Below are positions 1 to 8,037 of a DNA stretch of 33,607 bases, one piece after another. The position numbers were made by a program, and so were the translations under genes. Each line of letters starts with the position of its first letter. Positions within the stretch are counted from its first letter, which is position 1. The stretch is from NCBI RefSeq assembly GCF_002086125.1, contig NZ_MVHG01000055.1, positions 1 through 33,607 on the forward strand. Reading direction: 5' to 3'. This stretch comes from Mycobacterium arosiense ATCC BAA-1401 = DSM 45069. Lineage in GTDB: Bacteria; Actinomycetota; Actinomycetes; Mycobacteriales; Mycobacteriaceae. The notes under the pieces were generated by a model, which saw nothing but the letters and a program-made list of their open reading frames with translations, had not been told where the DNA came from and made no database searches.

Positions 1-143
1 CTGCGGCACTGACCGCTTGAACCATCATCTCGAAGAATCACAAGACGACCCCGTACACCACGTCCCTGGACTTGACCCTTGACCGACCGGTCCGCCCGGT
101 GCCGGGAAGTCTACGGTGGCCAGACAATTGGCGGTTGGGCAAG

Positions 144-304
144 CTAAGTCTGTTTGGGTCCTTCGAGCAGTTTGCTTTGTGGAAGGGGCCGGCACAAACC
201 AGAGCGACCAAGCGCGGGGCGTCGACCGCGCGCCAGCGGTCCTGTGCGGCGTCGATGAGCTTGTAGGCCATGGCAATTCCGGCCGCCTGCGATCCTGGGC
301 CCTT
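144..304 (-). mobile_element. IS256-type (mutator) transposase 3' remnant, frameshifted
   Basis: The minus strand reads KGPGSQAAGIAMAYKLIDAA and then QDRWRAVDAPRLVALVCAG. This is the conserved C-terminal end of actinobacterial IS256-family transposases, where the usual wording is 'TKGPGSRAAG.AMAYKLI.AAQDRWRAVNAPHLVALVRAG'. After the last glycine the frame slips, and the continuation (KLLEGPK, then a TAG stop) is found in another frame. Only about 50 of roughly 400 residues remain. The similarity begins exactly at the stop codon of the AveC-like gene, so this looks like an old insertion or deletion scar. The family was recognised by memory of the motif, not by a search. The remaining bases 1-143 would then be the terminal part of the element. 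No inverted repeat can be confirmed because the partner end is absent. Confidence 0.72.
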
Positions 305-1431
305 TATCGCCGCGGCTCGACCGGAGGTAGCAGGCCTCCATTGTTACCGAGCCTGGGAGCACCCGGTCTCGAAATCGGTACCCCGGTGCCTGGGCACATG
401 AATTGCGTCCCGTAACCACAGAGCTCGTTTGTGAAGTACGACCTATTAGCAATGTCAGCGGGCCACTCCGCATGCAGCCCGAACAACTGCATAGGAATCA
501 TGTAAGCCAAGTAAAGCGCATTCATGAAACCAATTAGTGCTAGTAATCGCACCACTGTACTATGGCGCGGCGACAACCGCAGGGTCGTGATACCTTTTTC
601 AGCGAAAGTGTGACCCTTATCGTCCACGAAGAATCGTAGACACGTCGCGCCGGCCCAAAATGCTCCCCACAGCACGGCTTCGTAGAGCGGGTATTGATAG
701 TAGTGACCGTAGAAAAGTGTTAGCGAGGGGATGCTTCCGTCCCAGGCCCACCAGCCCGCGAACGTTGCGAGCGGTTCGAATACCATATCAAAGGTGACAA
801 ATCCGATAAAGCAAATTACGGCAAGACGTCGGTTCGAAAGATGTGGCCAACGTGCCCGAACCCGTCTGAGGAGCCAACACGCAGCGAGAGTGGGCCCAAG
901 CCCCGCCCATATGTAAGCGGGGACCATTAACAGAACCGGTTCGATCTGCTGGTTGCCGTTCGGCGACATCCACCCTGGGATCTCCCCATTCCAGGAGCCG
1001 AGATTCAAAAGAACGGAGTTATACGTAACCCAGGTCTGACTGTAATTCATCAGGGTGTCTTGCCAGTAAAGGGTGAACCACGCCAGCACAAGCAAACCAT
1101 CTAACCCTATCCGACCGTTACGTCTCCAGGGTCGGATGAGCCAGAAATAGACGGCGGCCGCGCCAGCGGCAGCACCGCCAAATTCAAGGACAAGTGCAAA
1201 AACCTTCATATATTCCGGTACAGGCGTCGGGCCGATGGGAGTTCGGTGCATAGTGCCTGACATGAACCACTTGATGTAGATATAGGCCTGTAGCGCTATG
1301 AATGCTGCGCCGAGCGTGGCCCACCACAGGACGGGTCGCGATCTCGAGGAACTCTGTACTGGCTCAGGGCGTCGGCTGTCGGTGCTACCACCCTCGGCCA
1401 ATGCCGCGGATGTCGCAGTGCTCTTGCTCAT
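304..1431 (-). CDS. AveC-family (spirocyclase-like) integral membrane protein
   Basis: This 375-residue protein has about seven to eight hydrophobic segments and many Trp and Tyr residues. It resembles the AveC/meilingmycin spirocyclase-type family that is common and mostly uncharacterised in mycobacteria. In Streptomyces, AveC acts on the spiroketal of avermectin; that role cannot be assumed here. Typical family wording is seen in 'GWWAWDGSIPSLTLFYG', 'QYPLYEAVLWG' and the extracytoplasmic tail 'ELCGYGTQFMCPGTGVPI'. The N-terminal ~35 residues are polar and Ser-rich. The TAA stop falls at the junction with the IS256 remnant, so the last residues (about GLLPPVEPRR) may not be the original C-terminus. 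The gene is divergent from the enoyl-CoA hydratase across a 364-base AT-rich gap. Confidence 0.8.
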   Translation of the reverse strand: MSKSTATSAALAEGGSTDSRRPEPVQSSSRSRPVLWWATLGAAFIALQAYIYIKWFMSGTMHRTPIGPTPVPEYMKVFALVLEFGGAAAGAAAVYFWLIRPWRRNGRIGLDGLLVLAWFTLYWQDTLMNYSQTWVTYNSVLLNLGSWNGEIPGWMSPNGNQQIEPVLLMVPAYIWAGLGPTLAACWLLRRVRARWPHLSNRRLAVICFIGFVTFDMVFEPLATFAGWWAWDGSIPSLTLFYGHYYQYPLYEAVLWGAFWAGATCLRFFVDDKGHTFAEKGITTLRLSPRHSTVVRLLALIGFMNALYLAYMIPMQLFGLHAEWPADIANRSYFTNELCGYGTQFMCPGTGVPISRPGAPRLGNNGGLLPPVEPRR

Positions 1432-1795
1432 GTCGCCTCCAACGCGGTACTAAGATAGTAGATAATATGGAACTATAAAATACTGATTCGCCTAAATGGA
1501 AGAGTTGATCCATGGAGCCTTCGCCTGCGATTAAGGTCGTGTACCGCGTACAGCAGACATGTTCCCCCCTGTCCGGCCGCGGCTCCGACGCTGCCGGCCG
1601 GATGCATGATTTCACTGCGTCACCCAAGGTCGTGGCCAGTGCCCGCGACGCCTACCAGTGGGCCAGCGTGACCGACCCCCGCTCGCAATTGGCGATAGCC
1701 GAGATCTATGTATGCTTCGCACCCGTCAGCTTCGCGAGCATGGTCGCCGGGGCCCGCTGCACGGCCTCCGGGGCGCACAACTTAGGACCGTGCCG
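1432..1795. promoter_or_regulatory. Divergent intergenic region with AT-rich promoter-like core
   Basis: This 364-base gap separates the aveC-like gene (minus) from the enoyl-CoA hydratase (plus). Bases about 1447-1498 are strikingly AT-rich (for example TAGATAATATGGAACTATAA) against a GC-rich background, which fits a promoter or operator for one or both genes. An open frame runs in from 1658 towards the hydratase. Its first 46 codons have the Arg-rich composition of non-coding GC-rich DNA, so I treat it as leader. I recognise no specific operator. Confidence 0.4.
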
Positions 1796-2626
1796 ATGAG
1801 CAACTCCACCGATCTATACAGTCAATTTTGCGCACTGCGGTGCTCCTATGTCGAACCCGGAGTCCTTGAGATCGTCTTGCAAGGCGCCGGCCTCAATGCG
1901 GTTGACGCTCAAATGCATCGGGACCTCGCTAGGGTTTGGCGCGTAGTAGACGAAGACCCGCGGGCCTCGGTAATCGTGGTGCGCGGTGCAGGGGCGGGCT
2001 TTTGCGCGGGCGCACAGTTTGACCTCCTGGAGGAGATGGCCGCAAACTTCGCGACCCGAACACGGCTGCTGCGCGAAGCTCGCGACCTAGTTTATAACCT
2101 CATCGACTGCAGTAAGCCGGTGATCTCGGCGCTGCACGGGCCGGTCGTGGGCGCCGGTTTGGCGGTCGCCGTCTTGGCCGACATATCGATCGCGGGCCGA
2201 AACGCACGACTGCTAGACGGCCATACCCGCCTCGGTGTCGCGGCCGGTGATCACGCGGTGATCAGCTGGCCGATTCTGGCCGGGATGGCTAAAGCGAAGT
2301 ACTACCTGTTGACGAATGAATTCCTTAGCGGCGCAGAGGCTGAACGGATCGGGCTAGTGTCGCTGGCCGTCGACGACGAAGAGGTCGTGCCCACCGCAAT
2401 GCAGGTGGCCCGTCGGGTGCTTGCACAAGGCCCCGATGCCACCCGATGGACGAAACAAAGCCTTAATCATTGGTTTCGCTTGATGGGGGCTGCATTTGAT
2501 GCGTCCTTGGCGCTTGAGTTCTACGGCTTCGCTGGACCCGACCTTAAAGAGGGCTTGGCCGCGCTGCGTCATGGGCGCGCACCACAGTGGAGCGCTGCCC
2601 CCGGCGCCGACGAGCTGCGCCAGTGA
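1796..2626 (+). CDS. Enoyl-CoA hydratase/isomerase (crotonase) family protein
   Basis: This 276-residue crotonase-fold protein would hydrate or isomerise an acyl-CoA in the cytoplasm. The oxyanion-hole segments are visible: 'GAGAGFCAGAQFD' (about residues 64-76) and 'ALHGPVVGAGLAVAVLAD' (about 112-129). The second active-site segment reads 'RLGVAAGDHAVISWP' (about 145-159), where classical hydratases carry a Glu after 'P.G.GG'. Here Asp-His replaces it, so hydratase activity is uncertain and another crotonase reaction is possible. I chose ATG 1796 because homology to the fold starts there; the upstream in-frame extension to 1658 looks non-coding. The stop overlaps the GTG start of the CoA-transferase by four bases (GTGA), so the two are translationally coupled. 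Confidence 0.85.
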   Translation: MSNSTDLYSQFCALRCSYVEPGVLEIVLQGAGLNAVDAQMHRDLARVWRVVDEDPRASVIVVRGAGAGFCAGAQFDLLEEMAANFATRTRLLREARDLVYNLIDCSKPVISALHGPVVGAGLAVAVLADISIAGRNARLLDGHTRLGVAAGDHAVISWPILAGMAKAKYYLLTNEFLSGAEAERIGLVSLAVDDEEVVPTAMQVARRVLAQGPDATRWTKQSLNHWFRLMGAAFDASLALEFYGFAGPDLKEGLAALRHGRAPQWSAAPGADELRQ

Positions 2627-3837
2627 GCGCACCGCTAGATGGATTACTCGTTGTGTCCATCGAGCAGGCGGTGGCCGCGCCGTTGTGCACGCGTCACCTT
2701 GCGGATTTGGGTGCACGAGTGATCAAGATCGAAAGCGTCGACGGTGGTGATTTCACGCGGGAGTATGACAACGTAGTGCTGGGGATGGCGGCCCATTTTG
2801 TGTGGCTGAACCGCAACAAAGAGTCGGTGGCTCTTGATCTCAAATCGTCTCGCGGGCGCGAGGTGCTCGAACAATTGCTGGGCCGGGCCGACGTCGTCGT
2901 GCAAAACCTAGGCCCGGGCGCAGCAAAACGACTATCGATCGCCGCCCCGGATGTAGTGAGACGATTTCCGTCGGTAGTCGCCGTGGACATCTCAGGTTAC
3001 GGAACCGGCGGCCCCTACGACGACCGACGCGCATACGACGTGCTGGCACAATCCGAAGGAGGCTCATGTGCCATCACCGGATGGCCCGGCCGACCGGCCA
3101 AGCCTGGTATCCCGGTGGCCGACGTAGGCGCCGCAATGTATGCACTCACGTCGATTCTGGCGGCCTTGCATGCTCGCCATGACACAGGACGCGGTGCAGC
3201 CGTCTCAGTGTGTCTGCTCGACGTCATCGCCGAATGGATGGGGTTTGCGCTCAACCAAACTCGTTACGGGAACGCGGCGCCGCAGCCCAGCGGGGTCTCG
3301 TCGCCGATGGTCGCCCCCTACGGTGCGTACCCAACCAATGACGGTGACACCGTGGTGCTCGGTACCACCAACGACGCCGAATTTCGTCGGCTTGCCGAAA
3401 TGATCGGCGAGCCCCAACTCGCCGATGACCCTTCCCTGATCGGCAACGCGCGGCGCGTGAACGCACGCCGTCGCCTCGACGAGACCATCACACGCTGGAC
3501 GTCGCAGCGCAGCCTGACCCAGGTCCAGACCGCCGCACACGAGCATCGTATCGGCTACGCCCGGCTAAACCAGGTGGCAGACGTGCTGTCTCACCCCCAA
3601 CTGACTGAGCGCCACCGATGGGTTGCGGTCGGCTCCCCTGTAGGTCCGATCTCTGCACTGTTGCCGCCATTCGACTCGGAGCAGTGGACTATCCGCACCG
3701 ATTCGGTGCCTGCCCTTGGGGAACACTCGGCTGCGGTGCTTAGCTGGCTCGGCTACCCCGAGCCCGTCATCGACGAGCTGACCGCCGCGGGCCTAGTGGG
3801 AACGCCGACCACGAACACCTCCACTACTCAAGGTTGA
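2623..3837 (+). CDS. Class III CoA-transferase (CaiB/BaiF family)
   Basis: This 404-residue formyl-CoA/carnitine-CoA-type transferase would move CoA between carboxylic acids without free intermediates. Family landmarks are all present: 'AAPLCTRHLADLGARVIKIE' (about residues 18-37), 'NRNKESVALDLKS' (about 63-75), 'ADVVVQNLGPGAAKRL' (about 89-104) and the catalytic-Asp segment 'GIPVADVGAAMYAL' with Asp near residue 167. The length is normal. The GTG start at 2623 overlaps the stop of the preceding hydratase; the longer in-frame start at 2587 adds an Arg-rich stretch and is rejected. With the hydratase it forms a two-gene operon that would activate and then process a carboxylic acid as its CoA thioester. 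The substrate cannot be deduced. Confidence 0.9.
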   Translation: MSAPLDGLLVVSIEQAVAAPLCTRHLADLGARVIKIESVDGGDFTREYDNVVLGMAAHFVWLNRNKESVALDLKSSRGREVLEQLLGRADVVVQNLGPGAAKRLSIAAPDVVRRFPSVVAVDISGYGTGGPYDDRRAYDVLAQSEGGSCAITGWPGRPAKPGIPVADVGAAMYALTSILAALHARHDTGRGAAVSVCLLDVIAEWMGFALNQTRYGNAAPQPSGVSSPMVAPYGAYPTNDGDTVVLGTTNDAEFRRLAEMIGEPQLADDPSLIGNARRVNARRRLDETITRWTSQRSLTQVQTAAHEHRIGYARLNQVADVLSHPQLTERHRWVAVGSPVGPISALLPPFDSEQWTIRTDSVPALGEHSAAVLSWLGYPEPVIDELTAAGLVGTPTTNTSTTQG

Positions 3838-3993
3838 CGAAGAGCCTGGCATGACATACGGCAGCAACAAGGTGCCCTAGGACTTTTAAGTTGCGACGCG
3901 CCCGCATCATCCTCGTACACTTTGCGGGCGGCGCCCGACGTCATCGGCACTTCGAGTTTCAGCACATCGCCTTAGGGCGGGCATCCGGCACCC

Positions 3994-4194
3994 TCAACTA
4001 TCTTCACGGAGCTCGATGGCCTGCTCGGGACAGCTCTGGTAAGCCAACACGGCTTGCTGGCGCTGAGGCTCTGGCACCACTCCCTCCCCGCGCGCCGACA
4101 CGAACCCCGCGTCGTCGGATTCGAGAAGTTCGGGGACAAAGCCCAGGCACACGTTATGACCCTGGCAACGCTGAGCATCGATATAAATACGCAA
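3994..4194 (-). CDS. Small 3Fe-4S ferredoxin (P450-partner type)
   Basis: This is a 66-residue ferredoxin in the usual size range of the single-cluster actinobacterial ferredoxins that feed electrons to cytochromes P450 or other oxygenases. It shows 'DAQRCQGHNVCLGFVPELLE' near the N-terminus and 'YQSCPEQAIEL' near the C-terminus. Three cysteines plus His in the position of a fourth ligand are typical of a 3Fe-4S cluster. I chose the TTG at 4194 because the family starts just before 'IYIDAQRC' and a GAGG lies 8 bases upstream. The longer frame from 4329 adds about 45 atypical residues. No P450 gene is in the window, so its partner is unknown. It is convergent with the CoA-transferase. Confidence 0.82.
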   Translation of the reverse strand: MRIYIDAQRCQGHNVCLGFVPELLESDDAGFVSARGEGVVPEPQRQQAVLAYQSCPEQAIELREDS

Positions 4195-4495
4195 TCGCTG
4201 TACCTCGCCTGTCGTGATGTTGTTCTGGCAGACCGCCAATCGCCGACTGCGCCGATTGTTCAGACCGGCCAGCGATCGCCGCCTCGCATCATCGAGGTTT
4301 CCTCTTAACCGCTTCGTGTGGTTACTCAACTCGACACTTTACCTGTCGCGCTCCATCGCGCGCCGATCTCCTAGGCAAATCTACCAACTCATAATAATTC
4401 TATTCATATCAGCTATGTGAACGGCTGGGCAACGACTTCACGCCCATAGCTGCCGGCCTGACGCAGCCAAATCGCTTGTCGTAAGTCAAAAGCCG
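4195..4495. other. Intergenic gap between SDR and ferredoxin genes
   Basis: Apart from the start region of the ferredoxin I see no gene here. Bases about 4375-4425 are AT-rich (for example ACTCATAATAATTCTATTCA) and could carry the ferredoxin promoter. The small frames in this gap lack recognisable protein character. Confidence 0.4.
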
Positions 4496-4514
4496 CCCCG
4501 ACTAAGCCTCGGGG
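4496..4514 (-). terminator. Possible weak intrinsic terminator after the SDR gene
   Basis: A 6-base perfect stem (CCCCGA/TCGGGG) with a 7-base loop lies 13 bases past the SDR stop. On the minus strand it is followed by CGGCTTTTGAC, a short T run. Stem and T tract are both modest, so this is tentative. Confidence 0.35.
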
Positions 4515-4527
4515 TTGCCGGCTGTAC

Positions 4528-5316
4528 TCAGCCGCTCAGCTTGGTGTAGCTGCGCGGTGGGAGCCGAAGCGCCCCGTCGATGCGGATGGTCTCACCGTTC
4601 ATGTACGAATTGGTCAGCACCGCCAACACCAGGTCAGCATATTCGCCCGCATGGCCGAGCCGCTGGGGATACACAACACTTTGTCCCAGTTGCCGCTTTT
4701 TGGTATCTGCGGCCGATCCGGTCCCATAAATCGGCGTATCGAAAAGCCCGGGCGCCAACGTATTCACACGAACCCCGATGGCGGCCAGATCGCGCGCCAG
4801 CGGCAAAGTGAGCCCAACGATGCCGCCTTTGGACGCGGCGTAGGCGGCCTGGCCGATCTGACCGTCGAATGCCGCGGCCGACGCGGTGTTGACGATCGCG
4901 CCACGCTCGCCGCTGTCGGTGGGTTCCAACGCCGCCATCGCCGCAGCCGCCAGACGCACGCAGTTGAACGTGCCCACCAAGTTCGTACGCAACACCTTTT
5001 CGAATACGGCCAATTCGAAGGGCCTCCGCTCGGCATTGACAGTGCGCTGCGCGCGGCTGATCCCAGCGCAGTTAACCAACACTCGCAGTGGGCCAAGGTC
5101 GCTGGCAGCGCTGACCGCGGCTGCCACCCCGCGCTCGTCGGCGACGTCGGCGGTCACCGCCACCCCGCCCACCTCTGCGGCGAGCTCCTTGGCGCGATCA
5201 TCCTGCAGGTCCACGACGACGACAGCGACGCCTTGCGCGGATAGTGCGCGCGCTGATGCCTCCCCCAGCCCTGAGGCGCCGCCTGTGACGATCGCCGAAC
5301 TACCCTGCAGATCCAT
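4528..5316 (-). CDS. Short-chain dehydrogenase/reductase (3-hydroxyacyl-CoA dehydrogenase-like)
   Basis: This 262-residue classical SDR oxidises or reduces a hydroxyl/keto group using NAD(P). The cofactor motif is TGGASGLG (residues 11-18), followed by Asp at the end of the second strand ('VVVVDLQDD'), which favours NAD. NCAG is at 82-85, the Asn of the tetrad is in 'TNLVGTFN' near 112, Ser in 'NTASAAAF' near 146, and the catalytic YxxxK is Tyr159/Lys163. The sequence resembles type-2 3-hydroxyacyl-CoA dehydrogenases (HSD17B10-like), which fits the neighbouring hydratase and CoA-transferase as the next beta-oxidation step. It is divergent from the flavin reductase across about 200 bases containing an AT-rich palindromic element. 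Confidence 0.92.
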   Translation of the reverse strand: MDLQGSSAIVTGGASGLGEASARALSAQGVAVVVVDLQDDRAKELAAEVGGVAVTADVADERGVAAAVSAASDLGPLRVLVNCAGISRAQRTVNAERRPFELAVFEKVLRTNLVGTFNCVRLAAAAMAALEPTDSGERGAIVNTASAAAFDGQIGQAAYAASKGGIVGLTLPLARDLAAIGVRVNTLAPGLFDTPIYGTGSAADTKKRQLGQSVVYPQRLGHAGEYADLVLAVLTNSYMNGETIRIDGALRLPPRSYTKLSG

Positions 5317-5377
5317 TGCCTCAAGCCCTTTCGCGTCGCGCGCCCCCTCAACTGCGTAGGCGCTCGCCTCTGGTTTA

Positions 5378-5398
5378 GTTATAACATATTAGCTAATA
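5378..5398. promoter_or_regulatory. AT-rich double palindrome between divergent genes (candidate operator)
   Basis: GTTATAAC (5378-5385) and TATTAGCTAATA (5387-5398) are both perfect palindromes, separated by one base. They lie between the divergent SDR and flavin reductase-IclR genes, in an AT-rich island where promoters are expected. A regulator binding here could control both genes. The regulator is not known. Confidence 0.4.
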
Positions 5399-5521
5399 GC
5401 TTTTACCATGCGTATCGTGCCGCGTTCGTGTGGGAAGACCTCAAGGCCACGCGCAATACTGGTCGGGCCCTCTTAAAAACTGCATCGATAGGTAAGCGCC
5501 AACGCGAGGATTGGAGAACGT

Positions 5522-6742
5522 GTGATGTCCGAGCTGCTACCGCGAGCCAGCGACCCCATGCACATGCGTAATGTGTTGGGCCAGTTTCCGACCGGCGTTG
5601 TGGTTATCACCGCCGTCGCTAAGGATGGCACTGCGGTGGGACTCACCGTCGGGTCGTTCACTTCGGTGTCACTGGACCCTCCCCTCGTCGCCTTCATGGC
5701 ACAGGCAGGCTCGGCTAGTTGGCGCAAGATCGAGACAAGTGGGGCATTTTGCGTCAACGTGTTGACTTACACGCAGGAACATGTCTGCCGAGCCATGGCC
5801 ACCCGCCGAGCGGACAAATTCTCCGGAATTGCATGGCACCCAGCGGCTTCCGGATCGCCCGTACTTGATAAAGTAGCAGCCTGGATCGATTGCGACATCG
5901 AGTCGGTGATCCCCGCCGGCGATCATTTCATCGTGCTGGCACGAGTACGCGATCTCGACGTGGCTGAGGCTACTGCCCCACTTATCTTCTATCAGGGCGG
6001 ATACGGGCGCTTTTCGTCGAGCACGTTGGCAGCAAACGACGCCGATCTGATGGAGCAATTGGCGGTGGTAGATGTGGCTCGCCCCCACATGACCGAACTT
6101 TCAGGACAGATGGGCGCGGAATGCCTGGCCATTGCACTGGTCGAGAAGCAGGTAGTGGTTGTAGCCAGTTCCGGCGCCGGCCGAACCGAGCGTCGCCTGA
6201 CCCGCGTCGGCACTCGGGTACCGTTCGCGCCGCCTGGTGGTTATGTGTTTGCAGCCTGGGCGCCAGACACGGTGGTGAACACGTGGCTGCAGCGCCACGC
6301 GCGTCGAGACCATCCCGAGGATGTCGACATTCATCTGCGCAGGCTAGAACGTATCCGTCAGCGTGGGTTCTCTCTTGGTCTAGGTGGTGCGGCCCATCAT
6401 CAGTTCGGCACGGCCGCGCGAGCGCTACGGCGCAGCGAGACAGAGGATCGATCCGCCGCGGTGGCACGGCTGATCTCGATGCTGGCCGACGATTACGAAC
6501 CCGAGGACCTCAGCGTGTCAACGTCCAACATCGAGACCATTACCGCGCCCGTGTTCGACAAAAGAGGCAAAGTCGTATTGGCTCTGGTGATGTACGGGTT
6601 GCCGGATAGCACTGCGCCAACGCAGGTCGACCAATTGGCAGAACGTTTGCTAAGCGCGACGCGGGCTATCACCGCGACCATTGGCAGCCAATCACACAGA
6701 AAGAGCGAGGCGGTCGTCGCACACCCCGGAAACCAAAGCTAA
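5522..6742 (+). CDS. Flavin reductase domain fused to IclR-type effector domain
   Basis: This is a 406-residue two-domain protein. Residues about 12-168 form an FMN-binding flavin reductase-like domain ('QFPTGVVVITAV', 'GLTVGSFTSVSLDPPLVAF', 'GAFCVNVL', 'PLIFYQGGYGRF') that would supply reduced flavin to a monooxygenase. Residues about 180-393 resemble the ligand-binding domain of IclR regulators ('HMTELSGQMGAECLAIALV', 'TITAPVFDKRGKVVLALVMYG'). I see no IclR helix-turn-helix, so the second domain probably senses an effector allosterically rather than binding DNA. GTG 5522 and ATG 5525 are both possible starts, with GGAG at 5513-5516. It is convergent with the DUF1295 gene. No oxygenase partner is in the window. 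Confidence 0.85.
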   Translation: MMSELLPRASDPMHMRNVLGQFPTGVVVITAVAKDGTAVGLTVGSFTSVSLDPPLVAFMAQAGSASWRKIETSGAFCVNVLTYTQEHVCRAMATRRADKFSGIAWHPAASGSPVLDKVAAWIDCDIESVIPAGDHFIVLARVRDLDVAEATAPLIFYQGGYGRFSSSTLAANDADLMEQLAVVDVARPHMTELSGQMGAECLAIALVEKQVVVVASSGAGRTERRLTRVGTRVPFAPPGGYVFAAWAPDTVVNTWLQRHARRDHPEDVDIHLRRLERIRQRGFSLGLGGAAHHQFGTAARALRRSETEDRSAAVARLISMLADDYEPEDLSVSTSNIETITAPVFDKRGKVVLALVMYGLPDSTAPTQVDQLAERLLSATRAITATIGSQSHRKSEAVVAHPGNQS

Positions 6743-6814
6743 CGTCTCACAGTGGACATCGTCCGGCGGGCACGCGAGTCTCGGTGGACCTTGTTGGACG
6801 ACACAAGCCTGGCG

Positions 6815-7684
6815 TCAACTGTCGTTCGGCCTGCCGCCAGCTTTTGCCGCCAGGCGGCGTAAGGCCGGGGGGACCGGGACAAACGACGGTGTGGTTGCGA
6901 CGTAACGCAGGTATTCAGCATTGTTTCTGCGCTTCTCCAGCATCAACTGGTCGGTCATGTGCACCCCCAGGACGAATCGCAGCACCACCAGGATCGCGAT
7001 CGGTGAGATCACCGTCCACCACAGTGCGGGTTCGGATATGGCGACCACGTAGCAGCCCAGATACACCATCAAGTTGCCGAAGTAATTCGGGTGACGCGAC
7101 CAGGCAAATAGCCCCGTCATCAATGTCTGACCCGGACGGCGCGCTGCCTTGAATCGTTCGAGCTGCCAGTTCGCCGCAACCTCGGTGGCACCGCCAATGG
7201 CGATCATTACCAGCCCAATTCCATCAGTAATGCCCAACGGCACCCCGGTGATCATGATCGAAAGCTGCGCCGGCAGTGTCAATATCGTGATTAAAAGGAC
7301 CTGCGGCACTGCCACCGCCAGATAGCATTTGCAGTAGTAGCCCGGTGGTAGCTGCCCAGCTCCGTCGCCGAGGCCGATGCGCTCGCTGGTGAGGCGGTAG
7401 CGGACATCACCGCCGCGGTGGCGCTCGACTCGCCACCACCGGCTGCTGAGCTGATAGCCCAGCCCCAGCGACCACGCGCCCACCGCTGCTGTAACCAGAA
7501 GGCCGCGCGGCGTCGTGTCATGCCAGAGCACCAACGTCATTGCGACATGGACCAGCGGCGCAAACCCGTAATATCCGTCAATGAGCGAAAGGTCGTTGCC
7601 GTGACGAAACCCGTACACCGCACAGGCCGTGATTGCCAGCAGCGTTATCGCAGTTGTGGTCGCGAGGACCCCGCATGGGCTCAT
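6815..7684 (-). CDS. DUF1295 / steroid 5-alpha-reductase-like membrane enzyme
   Basis: This 289-residue polytopic membrane protein has about six to seven hydrophobic segments. The C-terminal half carries the family signature 'GLFAWSRHPNYFGNLMVYLG' (about residues 191-210). It is preceded by 'ANWQLERFKAARRPGQTLMTG' and followed by 'MLEKRRNNAEYLRYVATTPSFVP'. These match DUF1295 and the C-terminal domain of steroid 5-alpha-reductases and related isoprenylcysteine methyltransferase-fold enzymes. In this fold NADPH reduces an alpha,beta-unsaturated ketone or a related group at the membrane. It could reduce a steroid, sterol or isoprenoid, but the real substrate is unknown. Confidence 0.85.
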   Translation of the reverse strand: MSPCGVLATTTAITLLAITACAVYGFRHGNDLSLIDGYYGFAPLVHVAMTLVLWHDTTPRGLLVTAAVGAWSLGLGYQLSSRWWRVERHRGGDVRYRLTSERIGLGDGAGQLPPGYYCKCYLAVAVPQVLLITILTLPAQLSIMITGVPLGITDGIGLVMIAIGGATEVAANWQLERFKAARRPGQTLMTGLFAWSRHPNYFGNLMVYLGCYVVAISEPALWWTVISPIAILVVLRFVLGVHMTDQLMLEKRRNNAEYLRYVATTPSFVPVPPALRRLAAKAGGRPNDS

Positions 7685-8037
7685 CGCTGATCAATCCTGT
7701 CTGTCGTTGCCCGCGCCCGTCCCTCGTAGTAGCCCGTGGGCGTAGGAGGTAGGACGTAGAGGCGCGGGCAAGCTTTCCGAACCGCCTCATGTCGGGCGAT
7801 AAGTGGTCTTTGACTATGCATGGATCCTAGCCAGTAAGGCTCTGACGCCTGTCGCAACGGTAAGTCGGCCAGCCGACAGTTGGCGCAGAGCACCCCCAAC
7901 CAGCTGTCGGCTGGCCTAGATCAACAGATTCAATAATGTTTGAAGTTGAATCATATTCAGCCAGAAACCATGTGTCAATGCGATCCAAAGACAGTGAAAT
8001 TGAGGTACTCGATGCGGGCAGAAGTCACGGCCCTGCC
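7685..8037. other. Intergenic region with inverted repeat and AT-rich patch
   Basis: This 353-base gap contains no convincing gene. It holds a 13-base inverted repeat (listed separately) and an AT-rich patch at about 7920-7965. In that patch TGAAT-CAT-ATTCA is a small dyad. Confidence 0.4.
7867..7916. repeat. Perfect 13-bp inverted repeat (stem-loop, possible terminator)
   Basis: GGCCAGCCGACAG (7867-7879) is repeated exactly in reverse complement at 7904-7916, with 24 bases between. Inside the loop TTGG and CCAA could extend pairing with a bulge. It lies about 120 bases downstream of the FAD-oxidoreductase stop. It may terminate that minus-strand transcript, although no T run follows. A protein-binding site is the alternative. 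Confidence 0.6.

Noticed and set aside
1658..1795. 46-codon N-terminal extension of the enoyl-CoA hydratase
   Set aside because: The composition is Arg-rich and unlike a crotonase; the fold starts after ATG 1796.
4195..4329. Longer ferredoxin start at 4329
   Set aside because: It adds about 45 basic residues not found in this ferredoxin type. The TTG at 4194 has a suitable upstream GAGG.
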